Both the position numbers and the translations under genes were made by a program. From Parahaliea mediterranea (GTDB taxonomy: Bacteria > Pseudomonadota > Gammaproteobacteria > Pseudomonadales > Halieaceae), in NCBI RefSeq assembly GCF_017255185.1, contig NZ_JAFKCZ010000007.1, positions 248,001 to 312,000 on the forward strand: a stretch of 64,000 bases of DNA, in the 5' to 3' direction. Under the pieces are notes generated by a model. It was not told the DNA's origin. It ran no database searches and saw only the letters and a list, made by a program, of their open reading frames with translations. Below, piece after piece: positions 40,880 through 53,231 of the stretch (position 1 is its first letter; each line of letters starts with the position of its first letter).

Positions 40880-42997
40880 TTAGTTCTTGAGGCGGATAAC
40901 GCGGCGCACGGAACTCACCGCGCGCAGGCGTTTCATGATGCTGGCCAGGTGTACCCGGCTGTCGACCAGCAACTCCAGGTCGACGTAGGTGAACTGGTAG
41001 TCCTTGTCCTCGGTGGAGATGCGCTCGATGTTGACGCCCATGCTGTTGATGCGGGTGGCCAGCACCGCGATCATGCCGCGGCGGTTCTCCACCTCGACCC
41101 GCAGGTGGGTCAGGTATTCGCCCTCGACCTTGTCGTCCCAGCGCAGGGCCACCAGGCGCTCGCGGTTCTCGCGCATTTCCGCCAGGTTCTTGCAGGATTC
41201 CCGGTGCACCACCACGCCCTTTTCCGAGCTGAGATAGCCCTCGATGGGATCCCCGGGGATAGGGTGGCAGCATTTGGCGTAGCTGACCATGAAGCCCTCG
41301 GTGCCGCGGATGGCCACCGGCTGCGAGTACTTGCTGTCGGGGGTCGGCTGCGCCTTGCTGGCCTCTCCCAGCAGCTGCTGGGCGGTGATCGGCGGCAGGC
41401 GGTTGCCGCGGGCGATATCGTCCAGCAAGTCATCCAGCGCGTTGTAGTCGTGCCGGGCCAGGTAGTCCCCCACCTGCTCCCCGGGCAACTGCTCCAGGCT
41501 GGTGTCGAACAGCACCAGGGCCTTGTCCAGCAGGCGCCGTCCCAGGGCCACGGAGTCGTCCCGGGTCTGGTGCTTGAGGAAGTGGCGAATATTGGTGCGC
41601 GCCTTGGCGGTCACCGCGTAGTTGAACCAGCTGGGGTTGGGCCGCGCTCCCGGGGCGGTGAGGATCTCCACCGTCTGCCCGCTCTGCAGGGGTTCCGACA
41701 GTGGCGCCAGGCGGCGGTTGATGCGGCAGGCCACGCAGCTGTTGCCGACATCGGTGTGTACCGCGTAGGCGAAGTCCACGGCGGTGGCGCCCCGGGGCAG
41801 CTCGAGAATGCCGCCCTTGGGGGTGAACACGTAGATTTCGTCCGGGAACAGGTCGATCTTGACGCTTTCGATGAACTCCAGGGAGTTGCCCGCCCGCTGC
41901 TGCATTTCCAGCAGGCCCTTCACCCATTCCCGCGCCCGGGCGTGGCTGGCGTTGGCGCTCTGGCCCTCGCTCTTGTACAGCCAGTGGGCGGCGATGCCGT
42001 TGTTGGCCATCTCCTCCATTTCCAGGGTGCGGATCTGGATTTCGATGGGCACGCCGTGCATGCCCATCAGCACCGTGTGCAGGGACTGGTAGCCGTTGGC
42101 CTTGGGAATGGCGATGTAGTCCTTGAACTCCCCCGGCACCGGCTTGTACAGGCTGTGCACGCAGCCGAGCACCCGGTAGCAGGTGTCCACCGAGTCGACG
42201 ATGATGCGGAAGGCGTAGATGTCCATGATCTCCGAGAAGGATTTCTTCTTGGATTTCATTTTCTTGTAGATGGAGTAGAGGTGTTTTTCGCGGCCGATTA
42301 CCTCGACGTCGTGGCCCTCCTGCTCCAGGGCGGCCTCGATCTGGTGGCGGATCTTGTCCACCAGCTCCGTGCGGTGGCCGCGGGAGGCGCGGCGGGCGGC
42401 CTCGATGCGGCTGGCGCGCATCGGGTGCAGGGCGCGAAAGCCCAGGTCCTCGAATTCCATGCGCACGGTGTTCATCCCCAGGCGCATGGCGATGGGGGCG
42501 TAGATATCCAGGGTTTCGCGGGCGATGCGCCGGGCCTTGTCGGGCCGCAGCACGCCCAGGGTGCGCATGTTGTGCAGGCGGTCGGCCAGCTTCACCAGGA
42601 TCACGCGGATGTCCCGGGCCATGGCAAGGGCCATTTTCTGGAAGTTCTCCGCCTGCTTTTCCGCCAGCGAATCGAACTCCATCTGCGTGAGTTTGCTCAC
42701 CCCGTCCACCAGTTCCGCCACGGTGGCGCCGAACTGATTGCTGATCGCCGACTTGTCGATACCGGTGTCCTCGATCACGTCGTGCAGCATGGCGGCCATC
42801 AGGCTCTGGTGGTCCATGTGCATGTCGGCGAGGATGGCGGCGACCGCCAGGGGGTGGGTCACATAGGGCTCGCCGCTGCGGCGCAGCTGGCCGTGATGGG
42901 CCTGTTCGGCGAAGTAGTAGGCGCGGCGGACCAGGCGGGTCTGCTCCTGGTCCAGGTAGCTGCGTAGAGTGGAATCGAGGGCATCAATGGTTTGCAT
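40880..42997 (-). CDS. spoT: Bifunctional (p)ppGpp synthetase/hydrolase SpoT
   Basis: A 705-residue RelA/SpoT homologue, the size of E. coli SpoT (702). The hydrolase HD site is present in MAAMLHDVIEDTG, so ppGpp breakdown should be active. The synthetase domain shows EVIGREKHLYSIYKKM, YAFRIIVDSVDTCYRVLG and ANGYQSLHTVL. A TGS domain (VFTPKGGILELPRGATAVDF), a helical region and a C-terminal ACT domain (LRVEVENRRGMIAVLATRI) follow. It is in an operon with rpoZ and ridA, as in related bacteria. Confidence 0.97.
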   Translation of the reverse strand: MQTIDALDSTLRSYLDQEQTRLVRRAYYFAEQAHHGQLRRSGEPYVTHPLAVAAILADMHMDHQSLMAAMLHDVIEDTGIDKSAISNQFGATVAELVDGVSKLTQMEFDSLAEKQAENFQKMALAMARDIRVILVKLADRLHNMRTLGVLRPDKARRIARETLDIYAPIAMRLGMNTVRMEFEDLGFRALHPMRASRIEAARRASRGHRTELVDKIRHQIEAALEQEGHDVEVIGREKHLYSIYKKMKSKKKSFSEIMDIYAFRIIVDSVDTCYRVLGCVHSLYKPVPGEFKDYIAIPKANGYQSLHTVLMGMHGVPIEIQIRTLEMEEMANNGIAAHWLYKSEGQSANASHARAREWVKGLLEMQQRAGNSLEFIESVKIDLFPDEIYVFTPKGGILELPRGATAVDFAYAVHTDVGNSCVACRINRRLAPLSEPLQSGQTVEILTAPGARPNPSWFNYAVTAKARTNIRHFLKHQTRDDSVALGRRLLDKALVLFDTSLEQLPGEQVGDYLARHDYNALDDLLDDIARGNRLPPITAQQLLGEASKAQPTPDSKYSQPVAIRGTEGFMVSYAKCCHPIPGDPIEGYLSSEKGVVVHRESCKNLAEMRENRERLVALRWDDKVEGEYLTHLRVEVENRRGMIAVLATRINSMGVNIERISTEDKDYQFTYVDLELLVDSRVHLASIMKRLRAVSSVRRVIRLKN

Positions 42998-43036
42998 AGG
43001 GGGAGACGCGTTGGCTACCAGGGATGCCGCTCGCGA

Positions 43037-43297
43037 TTACACCGACTCGCTGGCCTCCATGACCTCGGCCAGTTCCTCTTCCGCGTCCAGTTCGTCCTCG
43101 CGGCTCAGGATGTCCGGGGTAATCAGGCTCTCGGCGATCTCGCGCAGGGCGATCACGGTGGGCTTGTCGGACTCTTCCTCCACCAGTGGATCCTTGCCGC
43201 CGGTGGCCAGTTGCCGGGCCCGCTTGCTGGCGACCATCACCAGTTCAAAGCGGTTGGCTACGTGTTCCAGGCAATCTTCAACGGTTATGCGTGCCAT
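43037..43297 (-). CDS. rpoZ: RNA polymerase omega subunit
   Basis: An 86-residue omega subunit starting [20 protein letters not shown], with [12 protein letters not shown] and [16 protein letters not shown]. It assists folding of beta' and, with SpoT downstream, takes part in the stringent response. The 256-base gap between it and gmk upstream contains a TATACT box (complement of 43490-43495) that may be part of an rpoZ promoter; I see no convincing -35 partner and nothing else of note in that gap. Confidence 0.97.
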   Translation of the reverse strand: MARITVEDCLEHVANRFELVMVASKRARQLATGGKDPLVEEESDKPTVIALREIAESLITPDILSREDELDAEEELAEVMEASESV

Positions 43298-43553
43298 GCG
43301 TCGTTACTTTCCCATGCAGTGCGACGCCGGGAGTGCGTTCCGGGCCGCGGATCAATTTGTCTCAAATTGGATTGAGTCGTGTGGAGAGCGATTGCGGGAC
43401 CCTGCCAGCGCCATCGGCGCGGGGACTCGTCTCTCCACTCTCTCATCTCTGTTCTGGCCGGGCGGCTGTGCCGCGCCGGGGGACCGCCTAGTATACCGCA
43501 TTGCCCCGGGGGGGCGTCCAGCCCGCCGGGAGGGTGAATAATGCCGCCCGCCG

Positions 43554-47342
<3,789 letters not shown>

Positions 47343-47346
<4 letters not shown>

Positions 47347-48212
47347 TCGATATTCTGGATCTGCTCCCGCATCTGCTCTATGAGGACCTTGAGCTCCACG
47401 GCGCTGGCGGTGGTGCTGCTGGCGGTGGATTTGGACGACAGGGTATTGGCCTCGCGGTTGAATTCCTGCATCAGGAAGTCGAGGCGACGACCGCAGGGGC
47501 CGCCTTTTTTCAGGGTTCGCCGCACTTCGCCGATGTGCGCGTCGAGCCGGTCCAGCTCCTCGTCGACGTCGGCTTTTTGCGCCATGTACACCAGTTCCTG
47601 TTCCAGCCGCCCGGGGTCGGCGTCGGTGTCCAGCTCCTCGATGCGGGCCACGACCCGTTCCCGCTGCTGGCGCAGCAGCGCGGGCAGGTGCTCGCGGGTG
47701 CGCGCGACTTCGCTCTCCACCTGCTCCAGGCGCTCCAGTACCAGGGCGGCGAGCTTTTTACCCTCGCGGGCGCGATTGTCGCGCAGGGTGGTCAGCGCCC
47801 GCTTGAACAGCTCGTCCGCCGCCACCTGCAGGGCCTGCTCGGCGCCCTCCGGGCTGACGCAGACCCCGGGGAACTGCAGCACCTCGAGGGGGTTCAGCGG
47901 CTGGCTCCCCGGGAGCTGGTCGGCGACGGCCCGGGCGGCGGCGAGAACCTCCGCTAGGCGCGATTGGTCCACCGACAGCGGGCCGCCCTGGGCCGACGCC
48001 TGGTGTTGCAGGCGCAGCATGCAGTCGAGTTTGCCCCGCGAGAGACCGCGGGTGGCCTGCTCGCGAAAGCCGCCTTCCAGTGCGCGCAGCGCATCGGGCA
48101 TCTTGAAGCTGCAGTCCAGGTAGCGGTGATTGACCGAGCGCAACTCGATAACGAGCGTGCCGTGGTCCGTGGCCAGGGACTCCCTGGCGAAGGCGGTCAT
48201 GCTGTGAATCAT
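47343..48212 (-). CDS. yicC: YicC/YloC family endoribonuclease
   Basis: A 289-residue YicC protein. The start MIHSMTAFARES, ELRSVNHRYLDCSFKMPDAL and the C-terminal DFLMQEFNREANTLSSKS with SVELKVLIEQMREQIQN-type ending are conserved. The family cleaves RNA and affects small-RNA stability. It is divergent from rph and just upstream of the diguanylate cyclase gene, with which it overlaps by 4 bases. In many relatives gmk follows yicC directly; here the cyclase gene has been inserted between them. Confidence 0.93.
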
Positions 48213-48324
48213 GGCGTATATGAGCAGGTTGCGTGGGCTTCGAGTGTAGCAGCTTGCCGCGCCTGCATCACGCCGGCCGCTGCCTTATACTGTGCGCCCG
48301 TTCAAAGTACCCAGGAGAATCCGT

Positions 48325-49047
48325 ATGCAGCGGCCGAGTGGACGCGCGCCCGATCAATTGCGCGAGGTCAATATCACCCGCAACTATACCTGCCACGCGG
48401 AGGGCTCGGTGTTGGTGGCCTTTGGCAACACCAAGGTGATTTGCACGGCCTCGGTGGAGGAGGGGGTGCCCCGTTTCCTGCGCGGCACGGGCAGCGGCTG
48501 GGTGACCGCCGAATACGGCATGCTGCCCCGCTCCACCGGCACGCGCATGGGGCGCGAGGCGGCCCGCGGCAAGCAGGGCGGGCGCACGGTGGAGATCCAG
48601 CGCCTGATCGGCCGCTCCCTGCGCGGGGCGGTGGACCTGAAAAAGCTGGGTGAAAACACCATCACCATCGACTGCGATGTCATTCAGGCCGACGGCGGCA
48701 CGCGAACCGCGTCGATCACCGGGGCCTGTGTCGCCCTGGTTGACGCCATCAACCACCTGCAGCGGCGCAAGAAGATACTCGACGACCCCCTGCTGCAATT
48801 GGTGGCGTCGGTATCGGTGGGGGTCTACCGGGGGGTGCCGGTACTCGACCTGGACTACCCGGAGGATTCCGCCGCCGACACCGACATGAACGTCATCATG
48901 GGCGAGGACGGCGGCTTTCTCGAGGTGCAGGGCACCGCGGAGGGCGCGGCCTTCGACCGCGGGGCGCTGGACGCGATGCTGGACCTGGCGGCCGGGGGGG
49001 TACGCGAACTGGTCGCGCTACAGCGCCAGGCCCTGGCGGAAGGCTGA
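48325..49047 (+). CDS. rph: Ribonuclease PH
   Basis: A 240-residue phosphorolytic 3'-5' exoribonuclease trimming tRNA 3' ends. The start [41 protein letters not shown]-type stretch (here split), [15 protein letters not shown] and [20 protein letters not shown] are all conserved. ATG 48325 has AGGAGA at 48313-48318. It is full length, unlike the frameshifted rph of E. coli K-12. It lies in the rph–crc–pyrE neighbourhood seen in Pseudomonas. Confidence 0.97.
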   Translation: MQRPSGRAPDQLREVNITRNYTCHAEGSVLVAFGNTKVICTASVEEGVPRFLRGTGSGWVTAEYGMLPRSTGTRMGREAARGKQGGRTVEIQRLIGRSLRGAVDLKKLGENTITIDCDVIQADGGTRTASITGACVALVDAINHLQRRKKILDDPLLQLVASVSVGVYRGVPVLDLDYPEDSAADTDMNVIMGEDGGFLEVQGTAEGAAFDRGALDAMLDLAAGGVRELVALQRQALAEG

Positions 49048-49053
49048 GGGCGT

Positions 49054-49087
49054 GCAAATCAATAGATAGGGATATCTATTGATTTGC
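49054..49087. terminator. Perfect AT-rich 15-bp hairpin between rph and the crc-like gene
   Basis: The left arm GCAAATCAATAGATA (49054-49068) pairs without mismatch with TATCTATTGATTTGC (49073-49087) around a GGGA loop. It fills almost the whole 44-base gap between convergent rph and the crc-like gene. Only about a third of the stem is G+C in a 66% G+C genome, which is odd for an intrinsic terminator; no T-tract follows. It may end both transcripts, protect 3' ends, or be a protein-binding site. Confidence 0.6.
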
Positions 49088-49091
49088 CTAA

Positions 49092-49862
49092 TTAAGCATT
49101 TAGCTCGATGTCGTAATCCATGATGATCGGCGCGTGGTTGGAAAATTCCCGCGCCTTGTAGATCGCGCCGTAGTCGACGTTGTACTTGAGCCCCTTGGAC
49201 ACGATCTGGAAGTCGGTGCGCCAGCCGTTGCCCTCGCGGTCACCGTCCGGCCACCAGCTGAACTCGTCCCGGTCGGAGTTGATCTCGCGGAAAGCGTCCA
49301 CATAGCCGGACTCCAGCAGTTCGTCCATCCACTGGCGTTCTTCCGCCAGGAAACCGGGGCGATTGCTGTTGCGCTCGGTGTCCTGGACATCGGCCGCGGT
49401 GTGGGCGATTTGCCAGTTGCCGCAGAAAATGAACTCGCGCCGCTTGTTGCGTATTTTCAGCAGGTGGTTCTTCAGCAGTTCGAAGAACTCGGACTTGCGC
49501 GCCAGCTGCTCGGCGTTGCCCGGCTCCGCGCTGGGTGCCAGCAGGCAGCCCACGCTCAGGTTCTCGTAGTCCGCCTGGATGTAACGGCCTTCCATGTCGA
49601 AGTCGGCGAAGCCCAGTCCGGTCATGATCGCCTTGGGTAGCTGCTTGCAGTAGATGGCGACACCATTGGCCTTGCCGTTGACGTCGTCAAAAAAATACGC
49701 GTTGTAGTCCTTGGGGAAGTACAGGTCGTCCTGCAGGTCGTACTCGCTGCACTGCAGATCCTGAACGCAGATAAACTCCGCATCCTGTTCGTTCAGCCAG
49801 TCGTAAAACCCCCGACCGGCAGCGTTTTTGATGCCGTCGGCGCTGAAGCTGATAATCCTCAT
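49092..49862 (-). CDS. crc: Crc-like protein (exonuclease III fold with degenerate active site)
   Basis: A 256-residue EEP-superfamily protein. It resembles exonuclease III over its whole length, but catalytic positions are altered: FSADG where ExoIII has FNING, VQDLQ instead of QETK, CGNWQIAH instead of GDMNI, and SNHAP instead of SDHAP. The same class of changes marks Pseudomonas Crc (QDT, CGS, SQHAP), which is not a nuclease but works with Hfq to repress translation of catabolic mRNAs. Position next to pyrE and rph also matches crc. It additionally has changes at the first Asn that Pseudomonas Crc keeps. Nuclease activity is unlikely; the Crc role is inferred. Confidence 0.82.
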   Translation of the reverse strand: MRIISFSADGIKNAAGRGFYDWLNEQDAEFICVQDLQCSEYDLQDDLYFPKDYNAYFFDDVNGKANGVAIYCKQLPKAIMTGLGFADFDMEGRYIQADYENLSVGCLLAPSAEPGNAEQLARKSEFFELLKNHLLKIRNKRREFIFCGNWQIAHTAADVQDTERNSNRPGFLAEERQWMDELLESGYVDAFREINSDRDEFSWWPDGDREGNGWRTDFQIVSKGLKYNVDYGAIYKAREFSNHAPIIMDYDIELNA

Positions 49863-50105
49863 TCTTGGCCCCTTGTTACGAGAGCGTGTATGATACCTGA
49901 GCCTGCCGGTTCAGAACACTTTGCCGGCGTATCCGTTAGATACCTCGTCACCTGGCAACCTGTGGTCCCAGTCGGACAGGCGTGCGGCCCCTCGCGGTTG
50001 AGGCCTTGTTATTATCTGGCGTTCGGGTTCACGGCAGTTATACAACAAAATACCGGCCGGTGGAATCCGCATCCGCCCATCGGGCTCAACAGGACCCAGT
50101 AGACC

Positions 50106-50750
50106 ATGCAAGCATACCAGTCCGAATTCATTGCCCTGGCGCGCCGCTATGAGGTGCTCCGGTTCGGCGAATTCACGCTCAAGTCCGGGCGTGTCAGCCC
50201 CTATTTCTTCAATGCCGGCGCCTTCGCCAGCGGTCGCGCCCTGGCCGCCCTGGGGCGCTGCTACGCCCAGCGTATCGTCGATGCCGGGGTCGAGTTCGAT
50301 GTCCTGCTCGGCCCCGCCTACAAGGGGATTCCCCTGGCCGCGGCCACCGCGGTGGCGCTCGCCGACCAGCACGACCGCGACGTGCCCTTCGCCTACAACC
50401 GCAAGGAAGCCAAGGCTCACGGCGAGGGCGGCGTACTGGTGGGGGCGCCCCTGGAGGGTCGGGTGCTGGTGATCGACGACGTGATCACCGCCGGCACCGC
50501 GGTGCGGGAGGTCATGGCGATGATCGACGCCGCCGGCGCCACGCTGGCGGGAGTGGCCATCGGGCTCAATCGCCAGGAGCGGGGGGCGGGCGAGCTGTCG
50601 GCAATACAGGAAATCGAGCGCGAGCACGGGATCCCGGTGCTCAGCATCATCGATATGGCGCATATCATCGAGTACCTGGAGTCCCGCGGCGATGCCGGCG
50701 AGGCCCTGGCCGCGATGAAGGCCTATCGGGCGCGCTACGGCGTTGATTGA
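50106..50750 (+). CDS. pyrE: Orotate phosphoribosyltransferase
   Basis: A 214-residue enzyme that makes OMP from orotate and PRPP in pyrimidine synthesis; family length is 213. Visible are [39 protein letters not shown] and the PRPP motif [18 protein letters not shown]. The 243-base gap between the crc-like gene and pyrE holds both promoters; I see no clear leader peptide or attenuator in it. Confidence 0.97.
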   Translation: MQAYQSEFIALARRYEVLRFGEFTLKSGRVSPYFFNAGAFASGRALAALGRCYAQRIVDAGVEFDVLLGPAYKGIPLAAATAVALADQHDRDVPFAYNRKEAKAHGEGGVLVGAPLEGRVLVIDDVITAGTAVREVMAMIDAAGATLAGVAIGLNRQERGAGELSAIQEIEREHGIPVLSIIDMAHIIEYLESRGDAGEALAAMKAYRARYGVD

Positions 50751-50853
50751 GGCGCGCGCCGGCCGGTGCGGTGGCCCGGGTGGCGGTCCCGTGTACAAGC
50801 CGCCCCGGGAGGCGCCGCTTGTCTACTTCGGGGCCAGGTTTTATATTGGCGCC

Positions 50854-51519
50854 ATGAAATTCGATCCCGCGTTTTTTGCCCGCTTGTTGCTCTGCGCGCT
50901 GCTCGGTGTCTCCGGCGCGCACGCCGCGGAAAAACGCCTCTATCGTTATACCAATCTCGAGGGCAATGTGGTCATTGATGACCGCGTGCCCAGCGAGTTT
51001 GTGGGCAATGGCTACGAGGTCATCAACAGCAAGGGCGTGGTATTGGATGTCGTTCCCCGCAATATGACCGCGGAGGAGCGCGCGGCCAGGGAGCAGCGGT
51101 CGCGGGCGGAGGTGGAAGCCGCCGAGGCCCGCAAGCGGTCCCTGGAGCGCGACGAAAACCTGCTGCTGCGCTACAGCACCATCGAAGACATCGAGGCCGC
51201 CAAGGAGCGCGCACTCAGCCAGTTGCGTATCCGCATCAGTATTCTCAAGAGCAATCGCGGCAGCCTGAAGCAGAAAATGGAAGTGATGCAGGCCCAGGCC
51301 GCCGACGTTGAACGGCAGGGCCGCAAAGTCGATGACAAGCAGCTCGAGGCAATGGCTGATATGCGCGAGGAGTTACTCAACACCGAGCAGAGCATCGAGC
51401 TTCGCCATGCCGAACTCGAGAAAGTCACGGCTGCGTTCGACGACGATATCGCGCGATTCAAGGAGTTGCTGACACTGGTGGAGTTGCGCCGTCGCAAAGA
51501 GCGCGGTGATATTCAGTAG
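50854..51519 (+). CDS. DUF4124 periplasmic protein with coiled coil
   Basis: A 221-residue protein. A signal peptide (MKFDPAFFARLLLCALLGVS, cleavage after AHA) is followed by a DUF4124-like segment (KRLYRYTNLEGNVVIDDRVP, in which a short WW-like beta unit is seen) and then about 150 residues of charged helix with heptad character (AAEARKRSLERDENLL, LKQKMEVMQAQAADVERQ). ATG 50854 is chosen because it exposes the signal peptide; an upstream in-frame start at 50743 would overlap pyrE. Function is unknown. Confidence 0.85.
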   Translation: MKFDPAFFARLLLCALLGVSGAHAAEKRLYRYTNLEGNVVIDDRVPSEFVGNGYEVINSKGVVLDVVPRNMTAEERAAREQRSRAEVEAAEARKRSLERDENLLLRYSTIEDIEAAKERALSQLRIRISILKSNRGSLKQKMEVMQAQAADVERQGRKVDDKQLEAMADMREELLNTEQSIELRHAELEKVTAAFDDDIARFKELLTLVELRRRKERGDIQ

Positions 51520-51525
51520 CGGCGA

Positions 51526-52179
51526 TTATTCCCCGGCCGCGGCGAAGGAGCTGGCTTGCCCGGCCATGGGCCTGGGCACGGCTTCCCTGAAGAACCCGCC
51601 GACCAGCAGCGCCCACTGATCCCGCCAGCCCTCGGTGGGCGAGCGGCTGAAGCCGCTGCGCACGAACTGGGAAATGCGCCCTTCCGCCGCCGCCATCAGC
51701 AGGTTGGCGGCCTCGGGCAGGGGGATGACCGGGCGCAGCCCCTCGCGCAATTCCGCTTCGCGAATGACCTGTTTCAGCTGGGTTTCGAAGCGGTCGAAAA
51801 GCTGCGCCACGCGATGGTGCAGGCGCTCGGTTTCACCCGCGAGGGCGTCGCCGGTGAGGATGCGGGTAATGCCGGGGTTGCGTTCGGTAAAGGCCAGCAG
51901 CAGGGTCAGCATCTTCTCGCAGCGGCCGGCCGCGGTGGTCTCCTCGTTGAGAATGATGGCGATGCGGCTGAACAGGGCGTCCTCGATGAACTCGATCAGT
52001 CCCTCGAACATCTTCGATTTACTGGGGAAGTGGCGGTAGAGCGCGGCCTCCGACACCCCCACCTGCCGCGCCAGGCCCGCCGTGGTAATCCGGTTGCCCG
52101 GGTTGGCCTCCAGCATTTGGGCCAGCGCCTCGAGAATCTGCTGCCGGCGTTGTGATTTTTTGGGAGACATTGCGCTCAC
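51526..52179 (-). CDS. slmA: Nucleoid occlusion factor SlmA
   Basis: A 217-residue TetR-family protein. The HTH region reads [20 protein letters not shown] and [20 protein letters not shown] follows, both characteristic of SlmA (also called Ttk). SlmA binds specific chromosomal sites and blocks FtsZ ring assembly over the nucleoid. The start may be at 52179 or three codons later (52170). Genome position beside argB–algC–coaBC matches Pseudomonas. Confidence 0.92.
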   Translation of the reverse strand: MSAMSPKKSQRRQQILEALAQMLEANPGNRITTAGLARQVGVSEAALYRHFPSKSKMFEGLIEFIEDALFSRIAIILNEETTAAGRCEKMLTLLLAFTERNPGITRILTGDALAGETERLHHRVAQLFDRFETQLKQVIREAELREGLRPVIPLPEAANLLMAAAEGRISQFVRSGFSRSPTEGWRDQWALLVGGFFREAVPRPMAGQASSFAAAGE

Positions 52180-52277
52180 AGTCGGAACCCGATGCCGGTA
52201 ATGCTAGCGGTAACCACCTGCCCCTGCAATAACGCCGGCCGCCTTGGCGGGCTTTTTTCCATCGCGCGCCGATAAAC

Positions 52278-53231
<954 letters not shown>

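Noticed and set aside
40949-42967. 672-residue plus-strand ORF opposite spoT
   Set aside because: The sequence is a complement-frame artefact (His/Val/Gln-rich); spoT on the minus strand is certain.
49863-50105. pyrE attenuator with leader peptide
   Set aside because: No T-rich terminator hairpin or coupled leader ORF could be found in the 243-base gap.
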